Positions 9,141-17,888 of a stretch of 64,000 bases of DNA are shown here, piece after piece; the first letter of the stretch is position 1, and each line of letters opens with the position of its first letter. This DNA comes from Elizabethkingia meningoseptica_A (GTDB lineage Bacteria; Bacteroidota; Bacteroidia; Flavobacteriales; Weeksellaceae): positions 95,253 to 159,252 of the forward strand of contig NZ_JBJDLK010000009.1 of NCBI RefSeq assembly GCF_045762675.1, written 5' to 3'. The translations under genes were made by a program, and so were the position numbers. Below the pieces are notes generated by a model that ran no database searches, had not been told where the DNA came from, and saw only the letters and a program-made list of their open reading frames with translations.

Positions 9141-11876
9141 ATGAAAAAACTTTTAACTCTTTTCTTCTTTACAGCAGCCCTATTAACATTTGCTCAGAAG
9201 ACTATTTCGGGAAAAGTTGCTGATAATAGCGGAGCCGGAATTGCCAGTGCCAGTGTAACTATTGAAAATCCCGACAATCCTGTTATTATTGCTTATGGCA
9301 TTACCGACAGTAAAGGAAATTATAAAATTGTTTTCAATACGGATCTTTCAAAAGTCAACATAAAAGTTAAGGCTTTCAATCAAAAATCACAAACTAAAGA
9401 AGTTAACAATCAGGATCAGACAGTAAATTTCAGTCTTCTTCCTGATGTTACAGAAATAAAAGAGGTTGTCCTTAAAACCAAACTGATCACCAAAAAAGGA
9501 GATACCATTGCTTATGATCTTAAAGCTTTCGCGAATAAGAATGACAGAGTATTGGCAGATGCCTTAAAGAAAATTCCCGGTATTGACGTAAACAAGGATG
9601 GTACCGTTTTGTATCAGGGTGAGCCTATTAATAAGTTCTATGTAAACGGAAAAGATTTAATGGAGGGCGGATACGGAACCATCAACAACTCCCTTCCAAT
9701 AGACGCTATTGGAAAAGTAGAAGTAATGGAAAACCACCAGCCTGTAAAAATATTGCAGGACAAAGTACCTAGTGATAAGGCCGCAATTAACATCAAATTG
9801 AAAAAATCGGTAACCATGACGGGGCGTGGTGAAGTCGGATTAGGATTCTCCCCACTTTTATGGAATGTAAAACTCACGCCAATGCTCTTTACCGATAAGA
9901 TACAGTGGCTATTCAATTACAAAACAAATAATAACGGAGATGCAGTAGAAAATGAAGGAAATATACTATCCTTTGGCGGACGTTATGAAGGTATCAGAAG
10001 AAATATTTCACAAAATAACTGGCTGAATGTAGACAATGCGTCTACACCAAATGTTCCACAGAAAAGATATTTAATGAACAGTGTTCATTATTTATCTGGA
10101 AACCTGCTAACCAACCTCAATAAGAGTAAAGAATGGGAATTTAAAGCCAATGCTAGCTATACGAATAATGCTGTAGAAAGAGAATCTTATAACGAAACAC
10201 AATACGTACAGCCTATTAACGGAGGAGCGAAAGTAGTAAATGACATTAAAAACAATTTTTATACAGATAAAGTAAAAGGTGAGGTTATTTTCACCAAAAA
10301 TGCTAAAAAAGGTTTCTTTAAAAATACCACAACATTCTCTCAGTTCTGGAATGGCGACCGGGCAGTAATAGACAGAAGTATAAGTCAAAACTCAGGGCGT
10401 ACCAACAACCCTGCCGGTGAAGCTTTAGAATCACCTACAACTAGCTTCCAGAACTCTTTGAGTACTATTGTCCCTTGGAAAGAAAAGCTAATTAATATTC
10501 GGTCTTTTATTAACTATCAGAATGACAGACAAACGCTGCGTGTAGATCCTATTAAATTTACAGACAGACAATCTTTTGACTCTTTGGGAAGACCTATTTT
10601 CACGCCTATATTTCCTTACTCTCAAAATGCAAAAATTGCTGAACAACGATTGAGCATGAAAACTTTTGAAACCAATAATGCAGTGAATGTAAGCTTTTCT
10701 GCTAAAAAGTGGACTTTCACACCTGAAGTAGGAATCTCCTATGTTTCCAACAAACTTAATACATCATTATTTGGTGTAGATAATAATTCTTTTATTGAAA
10801 ATTATGGGGATCAATACATGAACAATCTGGAGTTTACCAATGCTACGCCAACAGCTTCAACACAGGTGAATTACAAAGGAACTAATTTTAGCATGTATCT
10901 TAATCTTCCTGTTAACTTCAATAATATTAAAGCAACTGATCCTGCAAGAAGTGTTTCAGTAGATCTTAAAAAAACAACCTTTGAACCGAGCTTATTTGCA
11001 CAGTATGAGTTTGCTTCATTCTGGAAAGCATCAGTAAGCGGAAATATTAACTATAATTTTGGAACCATAAGTAATGTATACGCCGGATATATTCTTCAAA
11101 ATCCTTCAAGTCTTATTGCAACTGCTGCGGGAAATGTATTATCTCAGAACAGAGTACAGTCTTCCGGAGCGCGAATTGAATATAGAAACCCATTAAATAA
11201 TCTATTTTTTAATATTCGAGGGAGTGTATCAAATACCCGAAATAATTTAATGGCCAATACATCATATAATGGCGGGAGTGTTATCCTTTCTTATATTGTA
11301 AGAGATAATGATATCAACTCTAATTCACAAGGAGTAGAAGTTGGAAAATACTTCCCTAAGTTTAAAACCAATGCTTCAGTAAGCTTCACGAATAGCAATA
11401 ATAAATCATTAAGTCTTAATGATGACATTATTCAGCGTTCAAAAAACAATAACGAAAGCGTAGCGTTCAAATTCAACAATGCCTTTTTCAGCTGGATGAG
11501 TTTAGATTATACCATGAGCTATGGCTGGGGTAAAAATCTTTATACAACTCAGGGCAGAGATAATACTGTAAAATCTAATAACTGGACTCAAAATCTTAAT
11601 TTAATATTCTATCCGATAGAAAATCACTCCATAGGATTAAACTGGGATCAGACTAATTTTTCTCAGGGTGGACAAAGGTTCAATAATCCCTTCTATGATT
11701 TAACATACCAGTATACCTGGGCCAAAAAGAAAATAGATTTTGAATTAAAATGGTTGAACATTGCAAACACCAAAGTTTACGAGCAGATTGGTAACAGTGC
11801 TATTGGTACAACATACAGCAGAATGTATATCCGTCCGAGCCAGATCATGTTCACCGTGAAGTTTAATTTTAAATAA
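9141..11876 (+). CDS. Outer-membrane beta-barrel protein, TonB-receptor-like (OMP_b-brl_3 type)
   Basis: 911 residues. A signal peptide ends near LTFAQ and is followed by a carboxypeptidase-regulatory-like domain (GKVADNSGAGIASASVTIENP, about 24-100). Next is a plug-like region with ADALKKIPGIDVNKDG and VEVMENHQPVKILQ, then a long barrel ending in VKFNFK. Many flavobacterial proteins share this plan and are annotated as outer membrane beta-barrel family; the plug lacks a clear TonB box. The substrate cannot be told, because no SusD-like partner or substrate enzyme is adjacent. It stands alone, with its own promoter region before it and a separate promoter after it. Confidence 0.82.
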   Translation: MKKLLTLFFFTAALLTFAQKTISGKVADNSGAGIASASVTIENPDNPVIIAYGITDSKGNYKIVFNTDLSKVNIKVKAFNQKSQTKEVNNQDQTVNFSLLPDVTEIKEVVLKTKLITKKGDTIAYDLKAFANKNDRVLADALKKIPGIDVNKDGTVLYQGEPINKFYVNGKDLMEGGYGTINNSLPIDAIGKVEVMENHQPVKILQDKVPSDKAAINIKLKKSVTMTGRGEVGLGFSPLLWNVKLTPMLFTDKIQWLFNYKTNNNGDAVENEGNILSFGGRYEGIRRNISQNNWLNVDNASTPNVPQKRYLMNSVHYLSGNLLTNLNKSKEWEFKANASYTNNAVERESYNETQYVQPINGGAKVVNDIKNNFYTDKVKGEVIFTKNAKKGFFKNTTTFSQFWNGDRAVIDRSISQNSGRTNNPAGEALESPTTSFQNSLSTIVPWKEKLINIRSFINYQNDRQTLRVDPIKFTDRQSFDSLGRPIFTPIFPYSQNAKIAEQRLSMKTFETNNAVNVSFSAKKWTFTPEVGISYVSNKLNTSLFGVDNNSFIENYGDQYMNNLEFTNATPTASTQVNYKGTNFSMYLNLPVNFNNIKATDPARSVSVDLKKTTFEPSLFAQYEFASFWKASVSGNINYNFGTISNVYAGYILQNPSSLIATAAGNVLSQNRVQSSGARIEYRNPLNNLFFNIRGSVSNTRNNLMANTSYNGGSVILSYIVRDNDINSNSQGVEVGKYFPKFKTNASVSFTNSNNKSLSLNDDIIQRSKNNNESVAFKFNNAFFSWMSLDYTMSYGWGKNLYTTQGRDNTVKSNNWTQNLNLIFYPIENHSIGLNWDQTNFSQGGQRFNNPFYDLTYQYTWAKKKIDFELKWLNIANTKVYEQIGNSAIGTTYSRMYIRPSQIMFTVKFNFK

Positions 11877-11892
11877 TTTGTAGCAGCGTTCC

Positions 11893-11922
11893 TTGTCTGA
11901 AAAAAAATGTTTTTTATCTTTG
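11893..11922 (+). promoter_or_regulatory. Canonical Bacteroidota promoter
   Basis: TTG at 11893-11895, a 19-bp spacer, then TATCTTTG at 11915-11922. This is a full match to the TTG-N19-TAnnTTTG consensus, 47 bp before the ATG at 11970. Confidence 0.8.
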
Positions 11923-11969
11923 CTCCGTATACTGATTATTAATTAACTAAAAGCATTTAAAACTATCCT

Positions 11970-12431
11970 ATGAAAGGGATTTTGAAAATCTACCATCCGG
12001 AAGAGACCCTTAAATACAACATTAAAAGCAGCTATTGTAAAGCTGTGTACAGTAATAAGCAAAACTTCCTGGAAGTAGAAATCATTACAGATGATGATCT
12101 AGACCACGTTGATGACGATTCTTTACAGTATAACTTCCCACAGCTTTCTTTAAGCATTTCGGATTTCCCTATTGATACTGATAAGCTTGTAGGGCACACA
12201 TTCAATGTAAATGATTCTGAAGACGAGACCTATTGTGATGTTAACTTATATGATGATGAAGACGCCTTCATTCATGACAATGAGCTAAAATTCTCAGTAG
12301 ATGATGAGGGTGAACTCCAGTTAATCTGGCAAGGTAACATAGATGATTTTTACACTTTTTCAGAAGAACCGGTTGCTTTCAAACTAAAATGTCACTTCAG
12401 ACAGGAAACTGCTGAAGCGGATGATGAATAA
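11970..12431 (+). CDS. Conserved acidic hypothetical protein
   Basis: 153 residues without signal peptide or membrane helix, very rich in Asp and Glu (for example DDDLDHVDDDS and NDSEDETYCDVNLYDDED). I do not recognise the family. The regular beta-like pattern and lack of low-complexity runs longer than a few residues suggest a folded cytoplasmic protein, possibly binding a cation or a basic partner. It has its own strong promoter at 11893-11922 and precedes exbB by about 100 bp, so it may be co-expressed with the TonB motor, but no function follows from that. Confidence 0.7.
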   Translation: MKGILKIYHPEETLKYNIKSSYCKAVYSNKQNFLEVEIITDDDLDHVDDDSLQYNFPQLSLSISDFPIDTDKLVGHTFNVNDSEDETYCDVNLYDDEDAFIHDNELKFSVDDEGELQLIWQGNIDDFYTFSEEPVAFKLKCHFRQETAEADDE

Positions 12432-12529
12432 GAAAGGAATTTAACTTTTCTGTAAACTTGTATTCTAATTTATTGTTCACCGCAATATCTATGGAAAACT
12501 TGCGTTTTAAAATTTAAATAAATTCATTA

Positions 12530-13225
12530 ATGGCTTTTTCAACAATATCAACCATATTGCAGGCACAAAATCAGGTTGCGGCAACTACCCAGGAATTCTC
12601 TTTCTGGAAAATAATGTTCCACGGTAATCTGTTTGCCAATGTGGTCATGATAACAGTTTTATTACTGGGCATATTCTCTTTTTATCTATTTCTGGAAAGA
12701 TTCTTCTTTATTAAAAGAATGTCTTCGAATACAGATCCTAATCTCATGCGAAATATTGAAGATTTCCTGAAGGACGGAAAAATAGATGCTGCAATAGAAT
12801 ATTGTTCCCGTCAGGACTCTCCTGAAGCCAGAATTCTGGAAAAAGGACTTTCCCGAATCGGCCGCCCGGTATCGGATATTGTCAATGCAATGGAAAGCCA
12901 GGGACAGGCTGAAGTAGCTAATATGGAAATGAACCTTAACCTTTTGGCAGCTGTACCGAGTATTGCTCCGATGTTAGGTCTGTTAGGTACCGTAATCGGG
13001 ATGATTTTAGCATTCTTTAATTTATCCAATTCCACAGGTTCTTTCTCTCCGAAAACACTTTCAGAGGGTATTTATACCGCTTTAGGACAGACAGCTACCG
13101 GTTTGGCTGTAGCTATTCCGGCTAACTTTTTCTATAACCTGTTGCTGACAAAAATTGATAAGTTCGTTCTGAAAATCCAGAATCTGTCTGCAGAATTTTT
13201 AGATATCATCAACAAACCTTTGTAA
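12530..13225 (+). CDS. exbB: MotA/TolQ/ExbB proton-channel protein
   Basis: 231 residues of the ExbB/TolQ family. There is one helix near residues 33-56 (VVMITVLLLGIFSFYLFL), a cytoplasmic loop, and two conserved helices: LLAAVPSIAPMLGLLGTVIGMI (about 142-165) and GLAVAIPANFFYNLL (about 186-200). The GLLGTVIGM signature is diagnostic. It forms the proton channel that energises TonB with ExbD, encoded 7 bp downstream. ExbB and TolQ cannot be separated by sequence alone, but the tonB-type gene in the operon favours ExbB. Confidence 0.93.
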   Translation: MAFSTISTILQAQNQVAATTQEFSFWKIMFHGNLFANVVMITVLLLGIFSFYLFLERFFFIKRMSSNTDPNLMRNIEDFLKDGKIDAAIEYCSRQDSPEARILEKGLSRIGRPVSDIVNAMESQGQAEVANMEMNLNLLAAVPSIAPMLGLLGTVIGMILAFFNLSNSTGSFSPKTLSEGIYTALGQTATGLAVAIPANFFYNLLLTKIDKFVLKIQNLSAEFLDIINKPL

Positions 13226-13232
13226 GAATATC

Positions 13233-13634
13233 ATGAAAATTTCAAGAAGAAACAAAGCAAATCCTGAATTTAGTTTGGCAGCAATGACAGACGTTATCTT
13301 GCTACTTCTTATATTTTTCATGATCACATCTTCTGCGGCGAATCAAAATGCAATAGATGTGAAGCTTCCTAAAGGGGAAAGCGAGGCTATGGATATTCCT
13401 AATCCTTTGTCTGTAAGCATTAAACCCGACGGATCTTATTTCATTGATGAAAAACAGGTACAAAGAAACGAACTGGAAAGCCTTATTGTAAACAGGTTAC
13501 AGAATGTAACAAATCCTTCTTTTACGATAAGGGCAGACAAAGATTGCTTGCATAAGGACGTAGTCTTCGTGATGGAAATTGCAGAAAAGCATAAATACAA
13601 TATTGCGATAGCCACTACTACAGAGGCTGAATAA
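13233..13634 (+). CDS. exbD: Biopolymer transport protein ExbD
   Basis: 133 residues. A single N-terminal helix (MTDVILLLLIFFMITSSA) carries the essential aspartate of the family in AAMTDVILL. It is followed by a periplasmic domain with DVKLPKGESE and FTIRADKDCLHKDVV. It pairs with ExbB to couple proton flow to TonB. It lies between exbB (7 bp before) and the tonB-type gene (9 bp after), an ordinary exbB-exbD-tonB operon. Confidence 0.93.
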   Translation: MKISRRNKANPEFSLAAMTDVILLLLIFFMITSSAANQNAIDVKLPKGESEAMDIPNPLSVSIKPDGSYFIDEKQVQRNELESLIVNRLQNVTNPSFTIRADKDCLHKDVVFVMEIAEKHKYNIAIATTTEAE

Positions 13635-13643
13635 AAACTAAAA

Positions 13644-14519
13644 ATGAGCTATTTCTCGGTAAATAAAAAGGAAGAAAGAAAAGACAAACTAAAAAGCGCT
13701 GTTATCACCGCTATAGTTTGGAGTACACTCCTGCTTTTTATTGCGCTGTATTCTGTTAAAGTAAATTTCCCGAAAGAAGCGGAAATTGTAAATACGATGC
13801 TTGTAAATTTTGGTGATAACCGTAATGGTAATGGTACAGAAGAACCAAAAGAACAGGAAGGAAGCTATGCTCCATTAGAAACAAAACCTGTTGTTGAAGA
13901 GGAACCTGTTAAAGAGGTATCCAAACCAGAACCCCCGCTTGAAGCGAAGGAAAAAATTATAACAGGTAAAAATGAAAAAGCTCCTGTCGCCAAAGTAGAG
14001 AAAACCGAGAAAAAAACGGCCACTAAATCTTCTACTAAAGAAGCTAAAAAAAGCGAGGCTAAAAAAACAACTTCCGGAAGCTCAAAGGCTGATGGTCCGA
14101 ATAAAAAACAAGGCGCAACCGGTGACGGAAAAGGAACAGCTGCCATAGGCAATCTCCTTAAAGGACGCGGAAGCAAAGACGGATCTCAGGGAGACGGAGG
14201 TAAAATCGGAAACGCCGGTGATCCTTTAGGCGGCGATGGTAATGGTGACAGTAAAATAGGCGTAGACCGAAAACTAACAGGCTATATTCCCGGAACTATG
14301 GGACGAGGCGGCGCACAGCCTTCACATTCCTGTTCTGCATCAGGATCAATTACACTTTCTTATACAGTAGATAAAGCCGGTAATGTAATCTCTGTAAGAC
14401 GTTCCGGAGGTATTTCGGATCCTTGTATTGTTTCAACATCTCTTAAATGGGTAAAACAGTACGTAAAAGCCGAGAAGGCCAACTTCTCTTCTACCGGAAC
14501 TTACCGCATCACTTTCTAA
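13644..14519 (+). CDS. tonB: TonB-type energy transducer
   Basis: 291 residues. An N-terminal membrane anchor (SAVITAIVWSTLLLFIALYSV, about 18-38) is followed by a long Pro/Glu/Lys linker (about 70-165). A Gly-rich stretch follows, then a C-terminal domain with SGSITLSYTVDKAGNVISV and TGTYRITF. The two cysteines in SHSCSASG and SDPCIVS may pair in the periplasm (inference). It would span the periplasm to power the many TonB-dependent receptors here. The linker is strongly Lys-rich, unlike the Pro-Lys repeats of enterobacterial TonB. Confidence 0.85.
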   Translation: MSYFSVNKKEERKDKLKSAVITAIVWSTLLLFIALYSVKVNFPKEAEIVNTMLVNFGDNRNGNGTEEPKEQEGSYAPLETKPVVEEEPVKEVSKPEPPLEAKEKIITGKNEKAPVAKVEKTEKKTATKSSTKEAKKSEAKKTTSGSSKADGPNKKQGATGDGKGTAAIGNLLKGRGSKDGSQGDGGKIGNAGDPLGGDGNGDSKIGVDRKLTGYIPGTMGRGGAQPSHSCSASGSITLSYTVDKAGNVISVRRSGGISDPCIVSTSLKWVKQYVKAEKANFSSTGTYRITF

Positions 14520-14533
14520 ACGATGAAATACTC

Positions 14534-15778
14534 ATGACAAAACAAGAATATCAGGAGGCCCTAGAATGGCTTTTTGTGCAAATGCCTAATTATCAGAATG
14601 ACGGTATTAAGGCTTATAAACCGGGACTGGATAATATTATAAAACTTTGTCAATACTTCAACAATCCACAGGACAAACTTAAAATGATCCATATCGGGGG
14701 AACCAATGGCAAAGGTTCAACCAGTAATATGCTGGCATCTGTTCTTCAGGAAGAAGGTTATAAAACAGGTTTATATAACTCCCCTCACCTTGTTCATTTT
14801 ACAGAAAGGATAAAAGTGAACGGTGTAAACGCTGATGAAGAATTTGTGTTTAATTTTATTCAGAAATTAAAGAATCTTCCGGAAGACATTAAGCCCTCAT
14901 TCTTTGAGTTCACAACCATTATGGCTTTTGAATATTTTCATCAACAGAATGTAGATATTGCCATTATAGAAGTTGGATTAGGCGGACGTCTGGATGCTAC
15001 AAATATTATTTCACCTATACTTTCAGCGATCACGAATGTCGCATTGGATCATACCAATATTCTGGGAAATACGGTTGAAGAAATCGCCACTGAAAAAGCT
15101 GGCATTATTAAAACAGGTGTACCTGTTGTGTCAGGTGATCGAAATCCGTCAGTAAAAAATATTATTCAGGCAAAAGCTCATGAGGTTAAGGCCAAATTTA
15201 TTGATGCTACATTCTTAAGTCCGGATTTGGAATCAGATCTGAAAGGCTCTTATCAAAAGAACAATATAAAAGTTGTTGTAGCTTTAGCAGAAGAACTACG
15301 TCTTCAGGGTATTAGCATATCAGAGAAATCATTGAAAAACGGGCTTTTAAACGTCCACAGAAACACTAATTTTATTGGCCGCTGGTTCGAGTATTCGCAA
15401 GCGCCTCTTACGATATGTGATACCGGCCACAATCAGGCAGGATTAGAATATGTATTCTATCAGCTGGAAACTTATTCTCAGCCCAAACATATCGTTCTGG
15501 GTTTTGTTAATGATAAAAAAATAGATGAAGTCATTCCTCTTCTTCCAAAAAAAGAAAAGTTTTATTTTGTAAAACCATCTGTTCAAAGGGGCAGAAATCC
15601 ACAGGAATATGAACACCTTATTCAGAAAGAAAACCTCAACTATCAAATATTCAATGATGTACAATCCGGTTATTTAGCGGCGTTGGAAAATTGTACAAAT
15701 GATGAGATGATTTTTATTGGAGGAAGCAACTTTGTTATCGGAGATTTTTTAGAAAAAAATTTGGCAGTTCGCCAATAA
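14534..15778 (+). CDS. folC: Dihydrofolate synthase / folylpolyglutamate synthase
   Basis: 414 residues from the ATG at 14534. It ligates glutamate to dihydropteroate and folates in the cytoplasm. The P-loop is IGGTNGKGSTSNML, followed by NSPHLVHFTERIKVNG, then EVGLGGRLDATN and a C-terminal ligase domain with ICDTGHNQAG. An in-frame codon at 14447 would extend the frame into the end of tonB and lacks family similarity, so 14534 (15 bp after the tonB stop) is preferred. The promoter of the tRNA pair lies in its last codons. Confidence 0.93.
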   Translation: MTKQEYQEALEWLFVQMPNYQNDGIKAYKPGLDNIIKLCQYFNNPQDKLKMIHIGGTNGKGSTSNMLASVLQEEGYKTGLYNSPHLVHFTERIKVNGVNADEEFVFNFIQKLKNLPEDIKPSFFEFTTIMAFEYFHQQNVDIAIIEVGLGGRLDATNIISPILSAITNVALDHTNILGNTVEEIATEKAGIIKTGVPVVSGDRNPSVKNIIQAKAHEVKAKFIDATFLSPDLESDLKGSYQKNNIKVVVALAEELRLQGISISEKSLKNGLLNVHRNTNFIGRWFEYSQAPLTICDTGHNQAGLEYVFYQLETYSQPKHIVLGFVNDKKIDEVIPLLPKKEKFYFVKPSVQRGRNPQEYEHLIQKENLNYQIFNDVQSGYLAALENCTNDEMIFIGGSNFVIGDFLEKNLAVRQ

Positions 15779-15790
15779 GTTGTATATTTG
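15761..15790 (+). promoter_or_regulatory. Canonical promoter for the tRNA-Val pair
   Basis: TTG at 15761-15763, a 19-bp spacer, then TATATTTG at 15783-15790, a complete TTG-N19-TAnnTTTG match. The -33 half is inside the 3' end of folC. The first tRNA base is 33 bp downstream. Confidence 0.88.
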
Positions 15791-15822
15791 CACCACTCAA
15801 AAAGAGAAAACAACTCTTAAGA

Positions 15823-15897
15823 GGGCGATTAGCTCAGTTGGTTCAGAGCATCTGGTTTACACCCAGAGGGTCGGGGGTTCGAATCCCTCATCGCCCA
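15823..15897 (+). tRNA. tRNA-Val (anticodon TAC), copy 1
   Basis: A 75-nt cloverleaf: acceptor stem GGGCGAT / ATCGCCC, D arm GCTC...GAGC, anticodon arm TCTGG-TTTACAC-CCAGA with anticodon TAC, and T arm GGGGG-TTCGAAT-CCCTC. CCA is not encoded. Confidence 0.96.
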
Positions 15898-15926
15898 CAC
15901 AAGGTTCGAAATCCTTAAAAAAATTC

Positions 15927-16001
15927 GGGTTCTTAGCTCAGTTGGTTCAGAGCATCTGGTTTACACCCAGAGGGTCGGGGGTTCGAATCCCTCAGGACCC
16001 A
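15927..16001 (+). tRNA. tRNA-Val (anticodon TAC), copy 2
   Basis: A 75-nt cloverleaf identical to copy 1 from position 8 to the end of the T arm, again with anticodon TAC. The acceptor stem is different: GGGTTCT / AGGACCC, with one G-U pair. It lies 29 bp after copy 1 on the same transcript. CCA is not encoded. Confidence 0.95.
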
Positions 16002-16002
16002 C

Positions 16003-16037
16003 AAAAAAACTCTCAGTAAAACTGAGAGTTTTTTTTT
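16003..16037. terminator. Bidirectional terminator after the tRNAs
   Basis: A perfect 15-bp stem (7 A, then CTCTCAGT) with a 3-nt AAA loop, ending in a T-run. It closes the tRNA transcript (plus) and the convergent GT9 gene (minus), whose stop codon overlaps its edge. Confidence 0.92.
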
Positions 16038-17013
16038 ATTTCTTTACCTTATCTATGATCTGTTGTATTTTCAGCTCTTCGAGGCAGGCCCAATCTCCGC
16101 GATAACATTCCTTATCACCAAATACAGAACACGGTCTGCAGGTTAAGTCTTTAACTTCTACGACATCTTCTTCTTTTTGTCCGTATCCTAAAAATCCTGC
16201 ATAAGGATGCGTAGCACCCCAAACAGAAACCACCCTCGTCCCTACCAGAGAAGCTAAATGCATATTTGCTGAGTCCATAGATATCATCAGTCTTAGCTTC
16301 GATATCTTTTCCAGTTCTTTTGAAAGATTTAATTTTCCCGCAAGGGATGTTGTATTAGGTATTTCTTTTTCCCATCTGGAAAGGATTTCTACTTCTGAAG
16401 CTCCACCACCAAAAAAATAAACATGCTCGCTTTTTGCCAGCTCTCTGACGAGTTCAAAAGATTTTTCAATAGGCATCATTTTGCCTTTATGCTGAGCAAA
16501 AGGAGCAAATCCTATCCCCGATTTATCTTCATGAGATACCAGTGGCCTGAATTGATGTGATAACTGCACAGGAAATCCCATTCCACGAAGAACATCAGCA
16601 TATCTTTCAGTTGTTTTCTTTAACTGATGTTTTTTAAGATTCCATACGTCTGTAAGTTCTTCCTTTTCTTCTTTGCCTTTATTAATCTTATAAACCTTGA
16701 ATCCTCTTCTTTTGAAAAAAAGATAAAGAATCTTTGATCTGATCACATCATGCAAATCAGCTATGAAATCCGGATTATATTGCATAAAGAGTTCTTTGGC
16801 AAGTCTGCGCATGCCCAGAATTCCTTTATACTGATTCACATCTATCCCTACAAATTCAACACCCGGAACATCACTAAAAAGGCCTGCAAATCCTTTTCTG
16901 GAAACCATTATAATCCGAACATCTTTGTTTTGTTCGAGAAATTCCCGAAAAACAGGCACTGTCATCGCAACATCTCCGAATGCTGAGAAGCGGTATGCTA
17001 AAATAGTTTTCAA
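16036..17013 (-). CDS. Glycosyltransferase family 9 (heptosyltransferase-like)
   Basis: 325 residues of the GT9 fold. The N-terminal domain starts ILAYRFSAFGDVAMTVPVF, matching the heptosyltransferase pattern. The C-terminal nucleotide-sugar domain has GIGFAPFAQHKGK, YFFGGGASEVE and the signature SMDSANMHLASLVGTRVVSVWGATHP. A cysteine cluster near the C-terminus (CRPCSVFGDKECYRGDWAC) is common in this subgroup. It likely adds a sugar to lipopolysaccharide on the inner-membrane face; the exact donor is unknown. The start overlaps the sufE stop by 4 bp, so the two are probably translated together. Confidence 0.85.
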   Translation of the reverse strand: MKTILAYRFSAFGDVAMTVPVFREFLEQNKDVRIIMVSRKGFAGLFSDVPGVEFVGIDVNQYKGILGMRRLAKELFMQYNPDFIADLHDVIRSKILYLFFKRRGFKVYKINKGKEEKEELTDVWNLKKHQLKKTTERYADVLRGMGFPVQLSHQFRPLVSHEDKSGIGFAPFAQHKGKMMPIEKSFELVRELAKSEHVYFFGGGASEVEILSRWEKEIPNTTSLAGKLNLSKELEKISKLRLMISMDSANMHLASLVGTRVVSVWGATHPYAGFLGYGQKEEDVVEVKDLTCRPCSVFGDKECYRGDWACLEELKIQQIIDKVKK

Positions 17014-17429
17014 TTCTTTAACTGAAATGCAACTGCGTAAAATTTAATCTGCTTGGTCATTGCCATTAATCCGTTTGCACGGGATGGAGAAAGAAATTCC
17101 TGTAATCCTATTTCTTCGATAAATTTGAAGTCAGAATCCAGAATTTCCTGCGTACTGTGACCACTGTATACCTGCGTAAGCATCGCTACGATTCCTTTTG
17201 GTAATATTCCGTCGGAATCCGCCTGAAAGAATAGCTTACCATCATTAAATTCTGCATCGATCCATACTTTGGACTGACATCCTCGAATCAGATTTTCATC
17301 TGTTTTTTTATCATCAGGAAGACCTTTCAGCTCTTTTCCTAAATCAATAATATATTCATATTTCTGCTCCCAATCTTCCAGGAAAGCGAAATCATCTACT
17401 AAAGCCTTCTGTTTTTCTTGAATAGTCAT
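17010..17429 (-). CDS. sufE: SufE-family sulfur acceptor
   Basis: 139 residues from the ATG at 17429, giving MTIQEKQKALVDDF. SufE accepts persulfide sulfur from the cysteine desulfurase SufS on its catalytic cysteine, here C51 in LIRGCQSKVW, for Fe-S cluster assembly. The frame is open further upstream to 17528, but that part reads like untranslated sequence and overlaps the upstream gene. No other suf genes are adjacent; in many Flavobacteriia sufE lies apart from sufBCDS. Confidence 0.92.
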   Translation of the reverse strand: MTIQEKQKALVDDFAFLEDWEQKYEYIIDLGKELKGLPDDKKTDENLIRGCQSKVWIDAEFNDGKLFFQADSDGILPKGIVAMLTQVYSGHSTQEILDSDFKFIEEIGLQEFLSPSRANGLMAMTKQIKFYAVAFQLKN

Positions 17430-17479
17430 TATTAAAATGCTTTGTGCAAAGGTAAAGATTTTGAAAAAAAGAGTGAATA

Positions 17480-17707
17480 CTACCCGTTTTTCTTTTTCTG
17501 AAGAAGGTAATACACCTGAATAAAACAAATAATGGCGTTAGGGATAATAATTGGCCATAACATGCCTTTATAAATGCCGTAAATAACAAAACATATACAC
17601 CCTGTAAGGTTGATAAGCCTGATTTTAAGCACATCTTTAGGGATAAACCCCAATACAATTAATACAGATGCCAGATACCCTACGATTTCAGTCCAGTTAT
17701 CATTCAT
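17480..17707 (-). CDS. Small inner-membrane protein, YgjV-like
   Basis: 75 residues from the ATG at 17707 (an in-frame ATG at 17746 would add 13 residues). There are three likely membrane helices: EIVGYLASVLIVLGFIP, LINLTGCICFVIYGIYKG and PIIIPNAIICFIQVYYLL. The order and the short positively charged loop VLKIRLINL resemble the YgjV group of small membrane proteins, as far as can be judged without a search. It lies 50 bp upstream of sufE on the same strand. Function unknown. Confidence 0.65.
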   Translation of the reverse strand: MNDNWTEIVGYLASVLIVLGFIPKDVLKIRLINLTGCICFVIYGIYKGMLWPIIIPNAIICFIQVYYLLQKKKNG

Positions 17708-17888
17708 GACCAATAAAATTTGGCGCAAACCTAATAAACAATTCACTTAAAATCAAATGTTTTTATGCCATAACGGCACATTTTTTCTTTGGTAAGATGT
17801 TTGCAAATTAAAAAACCCGAAAAGTTCTCAGATAAAACAAGAAATTTCTCGGAAATAAATTTTAAATTAGAATACACATTTTAAAATC

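Noticed and set aside
13865..14176. Minus-strand frame inside tonB
   Set aside because: Antisense of the Lys/Glu-rich TonB linker; no independent features.
15780..16019. Reading frame crossing both tRNA genes
   Set aside because: It consists of the two tRNA sequences and their spacer; no protein is expected.
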